This document shows, piece by piece, positions 1 through 10,864 of a stretch of DNA of 64,000 nucleotides; positions within the stretch are counted from its first letter, which is position 1; each line of letters starts with the position of its first letter. The stretch is from contig NZ_VZPL01000003.1 of the NCBI RefSeq assembly GCF_008801575.1, positions 120,266 to 184,265 of the forward strand, read 5' to 3'. The position numbers and the translations under genes were made by a program. The notes under the pieces are model-generated. The model worked only from the letters and a program-made list of their open reading frames with translations, made no database searches and was not told the DNA's origin. The stretch comes from Xanthomonas cissicola. Its GTDB lineage: Bacteria; Pseudomonadota; Gammaproteobacteria; Xanthomonadales; Xanthomonadaceae.

Positions 1-866
1 CCGCCGTGGCCGAGCGCAGCGGCTTCAGTGCCGCCGCCGATGCGCTGGACCGCTCCACCGCCAGTGTCACCCGCCAGGTCGCCGCGCTCGAACAGCGGCT
101 GGGCATCCGCCTGCTCAACCGCACCACCCGCCGGGTCAGCCTGACCAGTGCCGGCAGCGCGTACTACCAGCGCTGCCTGCAGCTGCTCGCCGATCTGGAC
201 GACCTGCAAGCCACCATTGGCGCGCAAGCGCTCGAACCGGCCGGCGTGCTGCGGGTGAACGCACCGGTGAGTTATGGCATCGAACGGCTAGGCGCGTTGC
301 TGCCGGGCTTTCGCGCGCGCTACCCGCAGGTGGAGCTGGACCTGTCGCTGTCCGACCGCCTGGTCGACATGGTCGAAGAAGGCTTCGATGTCGCCATCCG
401 CATCACCCGCCAGCCGGCACCGATGCTGATCGCGCGGCAGCTGGGCAAGGTACGCATCCTGCCGTGTGCGTCGCCAGCCTATCTGGCACGTGCGGGCACG
501 CCGCAGCATCCGTCCGATCTGGCCGGCCACGAATGCCTGCTCTACCACTACTCGCCCAGCGGCGATGAAGTGCGCTTTCAAGGGCCCGAAGGCGATATCG
601 ACGTGCGCCTGCACGGCGGCCTGCGCGCCAACAACGGGCATGTGCTGAGCGCGGCCGCGCTGGCCGGACAGGGCATCGTGATGCAGCCGGATTTTCTGGC
701 CGAACCGCACATCGCCGCCGGGCGCCTGGTACGCATTCTTCCCGACTACGCACTGGCCGAGATCGGCATCTTTGCGGTCTACACCAGCCGCAGCCATCTG
801 GCGCCGAAGGTGCGCAGCTTTATCGATTACCTGGTCGAATGCATGCCCGTGCCGGGGCCTGGTTGA
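1..866 (+). CDS. LysR-family transcriptional regulator, 5' end outside the window
   Basis: The reading frame is open from the first base, so the true start lies upstream; about 288 codons are visible. The N-terminal part is a winged helix-turn-helix (SAAADALDRSTASVTRQVAA, then LGIRLLNRTTRRVSLT), and the rest is a LysR substrate-binding domain of the CrgA/DmlR-like subgroup. Such proteins are cytoplasmic DNA-binding regulators that often control redox or detoxification genes. The flavodoxin-like and aldo/keto reductase genes downstream on the same strand could be targets, but that is inference from position only. Confidence 0.9.
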   Translation, partial: AVAERSGFSAAADALDRSTASVTRQVAALEQRLGIRLLNRTTRRVSLTSAGSAYYQRCLQLLADLDDLQATIGAQALEPAGVLRVNAPVSYGIERLGALLPGFRARYPQVELDLSLSDRLVDMVEEGFDVAIRITRQPAPMLIARQLGKVRILPCASPAYLARAGTPQHPSDLAGHECLLYHYSPSGDEVRFQGPEGDIDVRLHGGLRANNGHVLSAAALAGQGIVMQPDFLAEPHIAAGRLVRILPDYALAEIGIFAVYTSRSHLAPKVRSFIDYLVECMPVPGPG

Positions 867-1156
867 AGGTTGAGAGCCAGGCGAGGAAATACCTCGCGCC
901 AGCTGGCGCGTGCACGCATTCGGGATTCGGGATTCAGTCTGCGCAGGCCGACACCTGTCTCCAGACACCGACATCACAACTGGATCTGGGCTACATGAGG
1001 CAGCCACGCACGCTGACCCCACTCAACACCTCGACAGGCGCATAAGCTCCAGCAGGCCTCAGCAACGACCGCGGCAACAGTTCGTCCCGTGCGTGGTCAT
1101 TCTGCTGTCGCGACCGGTGTGCGCAGAATCCAGCTCCCCGTTCAACAGGAGTGCCC

Positions 1157-1726
1157 ATGAGCAAGATCGCCATTGTGTATTTCAGCGGCTACGGCCACAC
1201 CGTCAAGCAGGCCGAAGCCGTGCACGCAGGCGCAGCCAGCGTTGGCCAAGCCACGCTGTACCGGATCGACCAGGACGGCAACCTGCCCGACGATGCCTGG
1301 GACGCCATCAGTGCCGCCGACGCCATCATCTACGGCAGCCCCACCTACATGGGCGGCCCGGCGTGGCAGTTCAAGAAATTTGCCGATGCCAGCTCCAAGC
1401 CGTGGTTTGCGCAGGCCTGGAAGGACAAGGTCGCTGCCGGTTTCACCAATTCGGCATCGGCGAACGGCGACAAGGCCGCCACCATCCAGTATCTGTGGAC
1501 CCTGTCGCAACAGCATGGCCAGATCTGGGTGGGCACCGGGCTGCCGCCAGCCAACACCAAGGCGCATGGTCCGCAGGACGTGAACTGGACTGGCGGTTGG
1601 GGCGGTGCGCTGGCCATCTCGCCATCGGACGCCTCGCCGGACGAAGCGCCGCGTAGCGGCGACCTGGAAACGGCCAAGCTGTTCGGCAAGCGCGTGGCCG
1701 AGGTGGCCGCCAAGCTCAAGGGCTGA
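1157..1726 (+). CDS. Flavodoxin-fold NAD(P)H-dependent oxidoreductase (WrbA/flavodoxin family)
   Basis: This 189-residue protein has a flavodoxin-like Rossmann fold. The phosphate-binding loop is near the N-terminus (IVYFSGYGHTVKQAE), followed by GSPTYMGGPAWQFKKF around residues 57-72 and a Gly/Trp-rich FMN-binding loop (NWTGGWGGA) near residue 150. WrbA-like members reduce quinones by two electrons with FMN as cofactor. ATG 1157 is preferred over GTG 1151 because AGGA ends six bases before it. It follows the LysR gene and precedes an aldo/keto reductase. The precise substrate is unknown. Confidence 0.88.
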   Translation: MSKIAIVYFSGYGHTVKQAEAVHAGAASVGQATLYRIDQDGNLPDDAWDAISAADAIIYGSPTYMGGPAWQFKKFADASSKPWFAQAWKDKVAAGFTNSASANGDKAATIQYLWTLSQQHGQIWVGTGLPPANTKAHGPQDVNWTGGWGGALAISPSDASPDEAPRSGDLETAKLFGKRVAEVAAKLKG

Positions 1727-1740
1727 TTGCACCGCACACC

Positions 1741-1817
1741 AGCCCGCGCAGATCGCAGCATGGCTTGCCGATCTGCGCGGGCTGTGCGTTAGCGCGTGGG
1801 CCACATCGCGCTAACGC
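1741..1817 (+). terminator. Two tandem hairpins between the flavodoxin-like and aldo/keto reductase genes
   Basis: The first hairpin pairs AGCCCGCGCAGATCG (1741-1755) perfectly with 1769-1783. The second pairs GCGTTAGCGCG (1786-1796) perfectly with 1807-1817 and is followed by CTTTC. Neither has a strong U-tract, so termination may be weak, or the structures may stabilise mRNA ends. Confidence 0.5.
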
Positions 1818-1865
1818 CTTTCACGCCATTGTTCCCCGACCTTTTGCTGCACGGAGTCCCCCACC

Positions 1866-2861
<996 letters not shown>

Positions 2862-3243
2862 GCCGTGCTGCCCGGTCTTAAGGCGGCCAACCTGCAGCGG
2901 GCGCTGCCAGTGAGCGCGGACGGCGCGCTCGGAACCGGAATGTACGAACGTGACACATGCCGATTCCGGGCACGGCCGCGCCCGCATGGCGGCGAGCGCA
3001 ATCGCCTTGCCGTCTGCCGTTGGCCTTCCCAGTGCCGCAGCCAGCGTTGCAGCATTGCGTTGGCACCAGTGGAGCTTGCCGCGCGCCACTGCGGCCATCC
3101 AGGTGTCATACCTGCGGTCGATCAATGCGTGTCTGTCCCGCAGTGCGCGTTCGACCGCCCGGACTGGATGCTGAGCGCCCCTGCTCACACTCCCGCTTCG
3201 CTGCCCCTTGCACACTGGCTGCCGCTCACACGCATCGTGCCCC
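2862..3243. other. Intergenic region without a convincing gene
   Basis: These 380 bases between the aldo/keto reductase and the glycosyltransferase hold only short overlapping open frames on both strands. A minus-strand frame around 2870-3180 has a protein-like composition but no good start or recognisable domain, so it was not called. Confidence 0.4.
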
Positions 3244-3939
3244 ATGCTGTCCTTCGTGATTCCCGCCCATGATGAGGCTGCCCTGATCGGCGACACGCTG
3301 CAGTGCCTGCATGCCTGCGCGCAGGCCATGCAGCTGGACCATGAAGTGATCGTGGTGGCCGATGCCTGCGAAGACGCTACGGCGACCATCGCACGCAGCC
3401 ATGGCGCGCAGGTGCTGGAGGTGCAGTTGCGCCACATCGCCGCAACGCGTAATGCCGGCGCGCAGGCCGCGCAAGGTGAGCACCTGCTGTTTCTGGATGC
3501 CGATACCTCGATCAACCCGCAAGTCGTTGGCGCAGCATTGGCTGCGCTCGATGCCGGCGCGGTAGGCGGCGGTGCGCGGGTGCATCTGCAAGGCAAGCGG
3601 GTGTGGTCCGAGCGCGTGGCGCAGGCGGTTTTTGGCTGGTTTTTCCGTGTTTCCGGCATTGCTCCCGGGTGTTTCCTGTTCTGCACGCGGGCGGCGTTCG
3701 TCAGTGCAGGGGGCTTCGACACGCGTTACTACGCTGGCGAAGATGTGGCACTGAGTCGCGCACTGGCGCGCTGCGGACGCTTTGTGATCTTGCGCCAGAC
3801 CGTGCACACCTCCGACCGCAAGCTGCGCAGCTTTTCCAAGCGCGAGCACCTCGGCCTGCTGTTGCGATTTCTGTGGCGCGGGCGGCGCATGCTGCAGACC
3901 CGCGACGCGCTCGGCTTCTGGTATCAGCGCCGGCGCTGA
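3244..3939 (+). CDS. Glycosyltransferase family 2
   Basis: This is a compact 231-residue GT-A fold protein. MLSFVIPAHDE at the N-terminus is the first beta strand of GT2 enzymes. The DxD-type motif in LLFLDADTSI binds the metal and nucleotide-sugar, and YYAGEDVALSRAL supplies the acidic acceptor-site residues. No membrane anchor is seen. ATG 3244 is chosen because it starts directly at the conserved strand; an upstream ATG at 3208 would add an unconserved tail. Donor and acceptor sugars cannot be inferred. Confidence 0.88.
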   Translation: MLSFVIPAHDEAALIGDTLQCLHACAQAMQLDHEVIVVADACEDATATIARSHGAQVLEVQLRHIAATRNAGAQAAQGEHLLFLDADTSINPQVVGAALAALDAGAVGGGARVHLQGKRVWSERVAQAVFGWFFRVSGIAPGCFLFCTRAAFVSAGGFDTRYYAGEDVALSRALARCGRFVILRQTVHTSDRKLRSFSKREHLGLLLRFLWRGRRMLQTRDALGFWYQRRR

Positions 3940-4051
3940 ACCGAGCGTGTCCGCGCCGCCGCGATCGACGGTGGAGCCCGCCCTCGAGGCGGCACCCGAC
4001 ACCGCAGGCCACTACACTGTGCTGTCTGTTTAGGTATACGAGTTGCGCCGC

Positions 4052-6157
4052 ATGGCTTCTTTGCATCGCCCCGTCCTGATCGCCGCCATGTCTGCCGCGC
4101 TGCTGACCACCGCCGCATGCCACCGCGATGGCGCGACACCGGCCGCGAGCACGCACCCAGCGCTGCCTCCCAGCAAGCCCAAGCTCGGCGATTTCGGCTT
4201 CGATGTGACCGGCATGGATCGCAGCGTGGCGCCGGGCGACGACTTCTTCGATTACGCCAGCGGCAACTGGGTCAAGCGCACGAAGATTCCGGAAGATCGC
4301 TCCAGCTTCAACAGTTTCGTTTCCATCGCCATCGAGACCGAGCGGCATAGCCGCGACATCATCGAAGGCGCTGCCGCCAACGACCGCGTCACCGGCGAAG
4401 ACAAGCAGATCGGCGACTACTACGCCGCCTACATGGACGAAGCCAGCATCGAGGCCAAGGGCGTGCGCCCGGTGCAACCGGAACTGGAGGCGATCGCCCA
4501 GCTCGACGACAAGCAGGCCCTGGCGCGCACCTTGGGCGGCCAGCTGCGTGCCGATGTCGATCTGCTCAACGCCACCAATTTCCAGACCGACCGGCTGTTC
4601 GGCCTGTGGGTTTCGCAGGACCTGCATCATCCAGGCCGCTACGTGCCCTATCTGGTGCAAGGCGGCCTGGGCATGCCCGAGCGCAGTTTCTATCTGGACG
4701 GCGGGCGCATGGCGCAGCTGCGCGAGGCCTACCGCGCGCACATCGTCGCGTTGCTGGAGCTGGCCGGCATCGATGATGCGCCCGCCAGGGCCGAGCGCAT
4801 CCTGGCACTGGAAATCGCCATGGCGCGCGTGCACGCGACCCCTGAGCAGACCAACGATGTGCAGGCTGGCGCCAATGCCTGGAAGCGGTCCGATTTCGCG
4901 CGCGATGCGCCCGGCCTGGACTGGGCGGTGTTCTTCGAGGCAGCCGGGCTCAACGCACAGCAGGATTTCATCGTATGGCAGCCGCGCGCGGTGAGCGGGT
5001 TGTCGGCGTTGGTGCAGTCCGAGCCGCTGCAGACCTGGAAGGATTATCTGAGCTTCCGCGCGCTGGACCGCGCCTCGCCGTATCTGTCCAAGGCCTTCGC
5101 CGACGAGCGCTTCGCGTTTTACGGCACCACGCTGGAAGGCACCCCGCAGCAGCGCCAGCGCTGGAAACGCGGCATCGACGCGACCAACGCCGCATTGGGC
5201 GAAGCGGTCGGCAAGCGCTACGTGCAGAAGTACGTCAGCGCGCAGACCAGGACGCGCACCGAAGAGATGGTCAAGAACATCATCACCGCGTTCGGCAAAC
5301 GCATCGACGCACTGGAGTGGATGAGCGCCGAAACCAAGCAGCATGCCAAGGCGAAGATCGCCGGCTTGACGGTGGCGGTCGGCTACCCGGACACCTGGCG
5401 CGACTACAGCGGGCTGGACGTGCGCCGCGATGATGCGCTTGGCAATGTGCAGCGCGCCGAGGTATTCGAATACCGGCGCAACCTGGCCAAGCTGGGCAAG
5501 GCGGTCGATCATCGCGAGTGGTACATGCTGCCGCAGGAGGTCAACGCACTGAATGTGCCACTGGAAAACCGCCTGATCTTCCCGGCGGCGATCCTGCAAC
5601 CGCCCTTCTTCGACCCCGCCGCCGACGATGCGGTGAACTATGGCGCGATCGGCGCGGTGATCGGGCACGAGATCAGCCACAGCTTCGACAACATGGGCGC
5701 GCTGTTCGACGAACACGGCGAGCTGCATGACTGGTGGACGCCGCAAGACCTGAAAAAATTCGAGAACGCCGGCAGTGCCTTGGCTGCGCAGTTCAGCGCC
5801 TACCAACCGTTGGACGACTTGTCGGTCAACGGCAAGCTGACGCTGGGCGAAAACATCGCCGACGTTGCGGGCCTGGCCACTGCCTACGATGCCTACCAGT
5901 TGTCGCTGCAGGGCAAGCAGCCCCAGACCCTGGATGGTTTTAGCCCGGATCAGCGCTTTTTCCTGGGCTTTGCGCAGGCCTGGCGCGGCAAGTACCGCGA
6001 CGCGGCACTGCGCAATGCTCTGCTCACCGACGTGCATGCACCTGGCCGCTTCCGTGCGCAAACCGTGCGTAACCTGGATGCGTGGTACCCGGCCTTCGAT
6101 GTGACACAGGATCAGCAGCTGTATCTGGCGCCGGAGCAGCGGGTCAAGATCTGGTAG
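4052..6157 (+). CDS. M13-family (neprilysin/PepO-like) zinc metallopeptidase, lipoprotein
   Basis: This is a 701-residue endopeptidase. A signal peptide ends in a lipobox (LLTTAAC), so it is probably a lipoprotein of the periplasm or outer membrane. The zinc site is the HEISH motif at about residues 539-543, and the third ligand sits in ENIADVAGL, as in M13 peptidases. The substrate-binding region before it (NALNVPLENRLIFPAA) is also family-typical. The protein ends in EQRVKIW, close to the family's C-terminal consensus but without the usual Cys. A TTG nine bases upstream is the alternative start. It likely degrades small peptides in the envelope. Confidence 0.93.
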   Translation: MASLHRPVLIAAMSAALLTTAACHRDGATPAASTHPALPPSKPKLGDFGFDVTGMDRSVAPGDDFFDYASGNWVKRTKIPEDRSSFNSFVSIAIETERHSRDIIEGAAANDRVTGEDKQIGDYYAAYMDEASIEAKGVRPVQPELEAIAQLDDKQALARTLGGQLRADVDLLNATNFQTDRLFGLWVSQDLHHPGRYVPYLVQGGLGMPERSFYLDGGRMAQLREAYRAHIVALLELAGIDDAPARAERILALEIAMARVHATPEQTNDVQAGANAWKRSDFARDAPGLDWAVFFEAAGLNAQQDFIVWQPRAVSGLSALVQSEPLQTWKDYLSFRALDRASPYLSKAFADERFAFYGTTLEGTPQQRQRWKRGIDATNAALGEAVGKRYVQKYVSAQTRTRTEEMVKNIITAFGKRIDALEWMSAETKQHAKAKIAGLTVAVGYPDTWRDYSGLDVRRDDALGNVQRAEVFEYRRNLAKLGKAVDHREWYMLPQEVNALNVPLENRLIFPAAILQPPFFDPAADDAVNYGAIGAVIGHEISHSFDNMGALFDEHGELHDWWTPQDLKKFENAGSALAAQFSAYQPLDDLSVNGKLTLGENIADVAGLATAYDAYQLSLQGKQPQTLDGFSPDQRFFLGFAQAWRGKYRDAALRNALLTDVHAPGRFRAQTVRNLDAWYPAFDVTQDQQLYLAPEQRVKIW

Positions 6158-6357
6158 GTGCTGATCGTGGTCGATGCAGCGCCAGTGGAGCTGGTGCCTG
6201 CGGCATTCTTTGTCGCGGCACGCGGCAGTGGCCTGCCGGGTTGTGGCGAAGTGCACCCACGTCGTGGTCGCCGTTGAAGAACGGCACGACGAGCGATTGC
6301 CTATCGCGCGCCACCAGCGCGCACGTCAGAACACACCGCCAACCCAGCCCACACCCG

Positions 6358-7284
6358 TTACACGCTGTCAGGCCACTCCAACAACGTCGCTGGCGGTAAG
6401 TGCATGCGCCTGCATGCGCGCGCAGACAGTCCGTCGCGCAAGGCCGTGCGGAACAGCGGCGACAGGCTGCGCAGCAACCGTGCCGATGCGTGCGCCTGCG
6501 CGCGTTGCCTGGCAGTGCGGCCGAGCATGTCGCTGGCCCAGCCGGGCAACAAGGCCGTGCCAGCGCCAAGAAACACCCCGCGCGACAGGCCCGCGGCGGG
6601 CACCGGCAGCTGGATGCTGGTGAGGATGTCGAGCACCTCGCGCGAGCGCGCGTCCATGCGTAACTCTCCAAGCACCGATGCGAAGTACGCATCCACCTGC
6701 GCTTCGCTGGCCGGCACATCGGCCGCGCCCAGCGCTTCGGCCACGCGTCGCGCTTCGTCGTAATAGCGGTCGGCGATGGCAGCAGGCACCTGGCGGCAAT
6801 AACGCCGGCATCCCTGCAAAAACCCATAGGCTTCGGTGACATGCACCCAGGTGAGCAACTGCGGGTCGTTGGCCTCATAAGGCACGCCGTCAACAGTGTG
6901 GCCGCGGATATGCGCGTGGATCCTGCGCACGCGCGCAATCAATTGCTCGGCTTCCGCACGTGGCGCGTAGGTGGTGCCGGCAACGAAGTTGGTGGTGCGC
7001 CGCAGCCGCCCGATCAAATCGGTGCGGAAGTTCGAATGGTCGTAGACCCCGGCCAGCGCGCGCGGATGCAACAGCTGCAACATCAATGCGCACAAGCCGC
7101 CGGACAGCATGCCCGGAAATTCGGAGTGGATGCGCCAGGTAATGCTGTCGGGCCCGAAGATGCCGGGATCGCCCAGCGGCTGATCGTATTCGATGGTGCT
7201 CTGACCACGCGGAAACGCATTGAGAACCCAGCGTTGGATCTGTTTGGCGGCGGGGGCGGTAAGAGTGCGCAGGACGGCTGACAT
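6358..7284 (-). CDS. Oxygenase MpaB family protein (DUF2236)
   Basis: This 308-residue, Arg/Ala-rich soluble protein has the DUF2236/MpaB hallmarks. There is an N-terminal segment with GPDSITWRIHSE, then LLHPRALAGVYDHSNFRTD with the invariant HP pair, and later a WVHVTEAYGF stretch carrying a conserved His. Fungal MpaB and bacterial latex-clearing-type relatives are haem-dependent oxygenases, so haem binding is plausible. It is convergent with the M13 peptidase, with about 200 bp between them. The substrate is unknown. Confidence 0.85.
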   Translation of the reverse strand: MSAVLRTLTAPAAKQIQRWVLNAFPRGQSTIEYDQPLGDPGIFGPDSITWRIHSEFPGMLSGGLCALMLQLLHPRALAGVYDHSNFRTDLIGRLRRTTNFVAGTTYAPRAEAEQLIARVRRIHAHIRGHTVDGVPYEANDPQLLTWVHVTEAYGFLQGCRRYCRQVPAAIADRYYDEARRVAEALGAADVPASEAQVDAYFASVLGELRMDARSREVLDILTSIQLPVPAAGLSRGVFLGAGTALLPGWASDMLGRTARQRAQAHASARLLRSLSPLFRTALRDGLSARACRRMHLPPATLLEWPDSV

Positions 7285-7836
7285 GCGGCAATGATACGCA
7301 GCTCATCTGCAACGCCAGGTCAGCGAGGCGCAGGCACGCATCCACTCATTAGTCGGCGGAGCGGGAGCGTGGCGACCGGAGGTCGACGGTCATAGCGACC
7401 GCGGACCGGGAGGATGCGAGCTGGCATCTGGACGGAGTGCTGACCAGCCGGGCAGCCACGGCCCCTGATCTTTCCGGGCAGGCTCGGCGCCGCGCGAATG
7501 GCCCACCGTCCAGCAGGTCCGGCAAGCCAGCCTGCCATCCCCGCGAACCCGGCAATTGCCGCAGCGCCGAGTGTGCAGTGCAGCAAGATCGAAGGCGCAG
7601 CGTAGGCACGCGGCGGCGGCATTGCAGCAAATCCGCCTGAATTCAGCGATTTGTGCGCGTCTGCGCAGAATTGCGCGGCCAGCGCTTGGCTTGGGGCATT
7701 GCCATGCACAGCGAAAGTGCTAGAACTAAGGCCGTCCGTCGACGCACTGCTTCGCCAGCACGTTCGGACGCTCCAGGGCACCGGCCGCGGCCAGTGCAGC
7801 AAGTCGTTCGTACCAGCCATCCGTCAGGAGCTTGTC
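7285..7836. other. Intergenic region (divergent promoter area)
   Basis: This 550 bp stretch separates the divergent DUF2236 gene and the small membrane protein gene, so promoters for both should lie here. Only short shadow-like open frames occur, and I see no repeat or RNA structure I can name. Confidence 0.4.
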
Positions 7837-8436
7837 ATGATCGCTTTGTTCCAGGGTTTAGGCCTGCTATTGCAGGACAACGCACTCCATCGGCTCCCCT
7901 TCGATGAGCAGGTGGCTCACTGGCGCGACAAGACCGACGCGCAGCTCGACGAAGAGCTCTCGCTGCTCAAGGTGGCCAAAAAACAGTGGGTGATCGCCTC
8001 GATCATCGGCTGGCAGGCGATCTCGCTGATCTTGCTGGGCGTGATCACGCACCAGCTGTGGCAGAACGACTACCACCTGACCTTCAGCCGGGTGGTGATC
8101 ATCTTCACCTCGTGGGCATCGATCCTGTTCGTGATGTGGTACATCGCCGACCTGTTCGACCATAGCGCCGGTTTCGAACGCTGGCTACGCGCCTTCAACA
8201 GCCGCGCGCGGGTGACGCCGGACGCCGACTCGGTCGAGTGCGTTGCCGACGCGCTGGACATGACGCGCCGCTATCCGGAGGTGCTGCGCTACAAGCAGGA
8301 GGTCACGTCCAAGCGCGAGTTGCGCCACGAAGACATCGTCAACATGCGCGAAATGGGCCGGCTACGCCGCTATACCGAACTGCTGCGCGACCTCGACCGT
8401 TTTGATGGCGCGCCACGATTGGTGGCTAACGCCTGA
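7837..8436 (+). CDS. Hypothetical two-TM membrane protein
   Basis: This 199-residue protein has an amphipathic N-terminus, two predicted membrane helices (about residues 46-70, WVIASIIGWQAISLILLG, and 82-105, VVIIFTSWASILFVMW) and a charged cytoplasmic C-terminal half. ATG 7837 follows a CAGGAG ribosome-binding site; longer in-frame starts upstream lack one. A strong terminator follows. I do not recognise the family. A small inner-membrane protein of unknown role is all that can be said. Confidence 0.75.
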   Translation: MIALFQGLGLLLQDNALHRLPFDEQVAHWRDKTDAQLDEELSLLKVAKKQWVIASIIGWQAISLILLGVITHQLWQNDYHLTFSRVVIIFTSWASILFVMWYIADLFDHSAGFERWLRAFNSRARVTPDADSVECVADALDMTRRYPEVLRYKQEVTSKRELRHEDIVNMREMGRLRRYTELLRDLDRFDGAPRLVANA

Positions 8437-8482
8437 GGTCTTGAGCACACACCATAGACGGGAACGCGCGATTCGAATGCAA

Positions 8483-8514
8483 AAAACGGCCGATGGAACT
8501 CCATCGGCCGTTTT
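8483..8514. terminator. Bidirectional rho-independent terminator
   Basis: A perfect stem pairs AAAACGGCCGATGG with CCATCGGCCGTTTT around an AACT loop. The A-tract and T-tract on either side allow termination on both strands, which suits the convergent arrangement of the membrane protein gene and the small gene at 8642. Confidence 0.88.
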
Positions 8515-8641
8515 GCGTTTCAACACCGGGAATTCACCCTGATCCAGACGCACGTTAAGTCCGTCAAGCATTGTGCTGTGGCCTTCGCGAGCCTTTGAAG
8601 CACAGGTCAAATCATGCGGTGGCGCCAGCATGTTCGAACGA

Positions 8642-8932
8642 TTAGAACTCAATCACGCGAACAGGGCCTGCGAACTCATCGGACAGGCACTCGGCCAAGA
8701 ACACAGCTTCCTCCAGAGACTCGTCCGGGCCATGCGCCGCTGTGAGCATGAAATACGATGCCGAGCCATCTCCCACGCACAAGTCGTCAATGAGATTCTC
8801 GATGCGGTCGGCATCGATGCCGACCACACCGACATAGTGGACGCCGTCAGCGATCCAGTCGGCAACCAGAGCTGCCAGCCCTGGCCGCTCGCCGTGCAGT
8901 GAATGCAGGACGATCTTGCGCGGATTCGACAT
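8642..8932 (-). CDS. Small conserved hypothetical protein (DUF7684-like)
   Basis: This 96-residue soluble, acidic protein has a compact alpha/beta pattern: GVHYVGVVGIDADRIENLID followed by CVGDGSASYFMLTAAHG. This resembles the small family I recall as DUF7684, which I could not check. No function is known. It lies downstream of the APC permease gene on the same strand (29 bp gap), so the two may be co-transcribed. The end is served by the bidirectional terminator. Confidence 0.7.
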   Translation of the reverse strand: MSNPRKIVLHSLHGERPGLAALVADWIADGVHYVGVVGIDADRIENLIDDLCVGDGSASYFMLTAAHGPDESLEEAVFLAECLSDEFAGPVRVIEF

Positions 8933-8961
8933 TGCGCTTCAGAGCAACTGCGCAGCCCGAC

Positions 8962-10557
8962 TCACGCCTGCGCAACCGCCTTTTCCACCGACGGGGTACG
9001 CCAGCCGCTACGCACGCCCCAGATATAGAACACCGCGCCCACTGCAGCGACCACGGCCAGGTCGGTGCCGTAGCTGAGGTAGCCATGGCCACCGAAATCG
9101 GTGCTGCCGGCCCACGAGACCAGCGCGATGGTGGGCAGGTAGCAGATCATCCAGGCCGCGCCCTTGAGGCTGCGGCGCAGGTCCGGCCAGCCTTGCTTGG
9201 CCTGGTAATAGCAGTACACCGGCAGCGCCACGACCATCAGCAGGATGATCTCGCCGGTCAGCGGCCAGCGTGCCCAGTACAGCAGTTCGGTGGCCATCAC
9301 GAAGGCCACGCCGGCCAGCACCGGCAGTGCGGCGATACGCAGCGGGCGGTGCAGTTCCGGCGCGTGTCGGCGCAGCGCCATCGCGCTGATCGGGCCGGTG
9401 AGGTAGGAAATGATGGTGGCCACCGAGATCACTGCCGCCAGCGTGCCCCAGCCGCGGAAGAAGAACAGGAACACGAACGACACGGCCAGGTTGAAGAACA
9501 TCGCCATGCGCGGCACGCCCCAGACCGGATGCAGCTTGCCCAGCGCGGCCGGCATGGTGCCGTTCTTTTCCATGCCATAGACCATGCGTGCAGTGGTCGC
9601 GGTATAGGTGATGCCGGTGCCGCTGGGGCTGACGAACGCATCGATGTAGAGCAGCATCGCCAGCCAGTGCAGGTTGACGATGATGGCCAGCTCGGCGAAC
9701 GGCGAGCGGAAATCGATGCCGTGCCAGCCGGCCTTGGCCAATAGATCCGGCGGCACGGCGCCGATGTAGGCCACCTGCAGGATCACGTAGACCACCGTGG
9801 CCAGCGCGATCGAGCCCAAGACTGCGAACGGAATGCTGCGGCCGGGGTTGCGCGCTTCGCCGGCCAGATTCACCGGGCTCTGGAAGCCATTGAAGCTGAA
9901 GACGATGCCGGCGGTGGCCACCGCAGTGAGCACCGCGGCCAGGTCGAGCACGTGCGCATCGCCGTGGATGCCGACGCTGAAGTTTTCGCTGTGGAAGCCG
10001 CTGGCGATCAGCGCCACGCCGGTGGCAGCAGGCACCACCAGCTTGAACACGGTGATCAGCGTATTGGAGCGTGCGAACAGCTTGACGCTCCAGAAATTCA
10101 AAAAGAAATACACCAGCACCAGCACCGCCGAAATCAGCAGGCCGGGCACCGAGAGCTCGCCTGCCCCGCCAGGCGCCTGCACATACAAGCCCTGCGCCCA
10201 GGCCCATGGCCAGGACGCCATGTATTGCACCGAGGCCTCGGCCTCGACCGGGATCACCGAGACGATGGCGATCCAGTTGGCCCAGCCGGCGATGAAGCCC
10301 ACCAGCGAGCCGTGCGAATAGTGGCTGTAGCGCACCATGCCGCCGGACTCGGGGAACATGGCGCCGAGCTCGGCATACGACAGCGCGATGGTGGTGATGA
10401 TCGCCGCGCCCAGCACCCAGGCCCAGATCGCACCAGGGCCGGCCAGGCCGGCCGCGCGCCAGGCACCGAACAACCAACCAGAGCCAATGATCGAGCCCAG
10501 GCCGGTAAGCATGAGGGCGAAGGGGCCAACGTCGCGGCGTAGCGAGTGTTCGGACAT
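8962..10557 (-). CDS. APC-superfamily amino acid permease
   Basis: This 531-residue integral membrane protein has about 12 predicted helices. The first helix carries the APC substrate-binding signature (MLTGLGSIIGSGWLFG), and the ESGGMVRYSHYSHG loop and later GLAL-type helices fit the family. It probably imports an amino acid with protons. ATG 10557 (MSEHSLRRDVG) is preferred over an in-frame start 39 bases upstream because it is closest to the conserved first helix. The C-terminus has two extra helices, as in aspartate/proton symporter-like members. Specificity is not readable from sequence. Confidence 0.9.
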   Translation of the reverse strand: MSEHSLRRDVGPFALMLTGLGSIIGSGWLFGAWRAAGLAGPGAIWAWVLGAAIITTIALSYAELGAMFPESGGMVRYSHYSHGSLVGFIAGWANWIAIVSVIPVEAEASVQYMASWPWAWAQGLYVQAPGGAGELSVPGLLISAVLVLVYFFLNFWSVKLFARSNTLITVFKLVVPAATGVALIASGFHSENFSVGIHGDAHVLDLAAVLTAVATAGIVFSFNGFQSPVNLAGEARNPGRSIPFAVLGSIALATVVYVILQVAYIGAVPPDLLAKAGWHGIDFRSPFAELAIIVNLHWLAMLLYIDAFVSPSGTGITYTATTARMVYGMEKNGTMPAALGKLHPVWGVPRMAMFFNLAVSFVFLFFFRGWGTLAAVISVATIISYLTGPISAMALRRHAPELHRPLRIAALPVLAGVAFVMATELLYWARWPLTGEIILLMVVALPVYCYYQAKQGWPDLRRSLKGAAWMICYLPTIALVSWAGSTDFGGHGYLSYGTDLAVVAAVGAVFYIWGVRSGWRTPSVEKAVAQA

Positions 10558-10864
10558 GAGAAGCCTGGCAGTGAGGACGCCGTGAACCGGCAACAAGCCG
10601 GTAATGATCGCAGAAGCGACCGCTTGCCGTCAGTGCGTATTCAGGCTTGCCGGAGTTCGTCGTCCGGCGTCAGTCGCCGACGCGACTGCAGGGCGGGTAC
10701 GCGCATCCCAGCCGCGCCGCCCGAGGGAACGGACAAAAGACTGCACTCGCCGCCACGCGGCCACGGCCGGTGCTTGGCATCGGCACCTACCGCTCATGCG
10801 CTCCGGCCCTATCGTGCCATCTGCGCTCACCCGACGCCTGCCCGCCACGGTTTGTCGGCTGGCC
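10558..10864. other. Intergenic region upstream of the permease
   Basis: About 300 bp between the permease and a lipoprotein gene, both on the minus strand, with no supported gene. It should contain the permease promoter. No clear hairpin or palindrome was found. Confidence 0.35.

Noticed and set aside
3701..6256. 851-codon open frame on the minus strand across the M13 peptidase gene
   Set aside because: Exact antisense of a well-conserved gene; long opposite frames are common in this GC-rich, codon-biased DNA. No domain or start signal.
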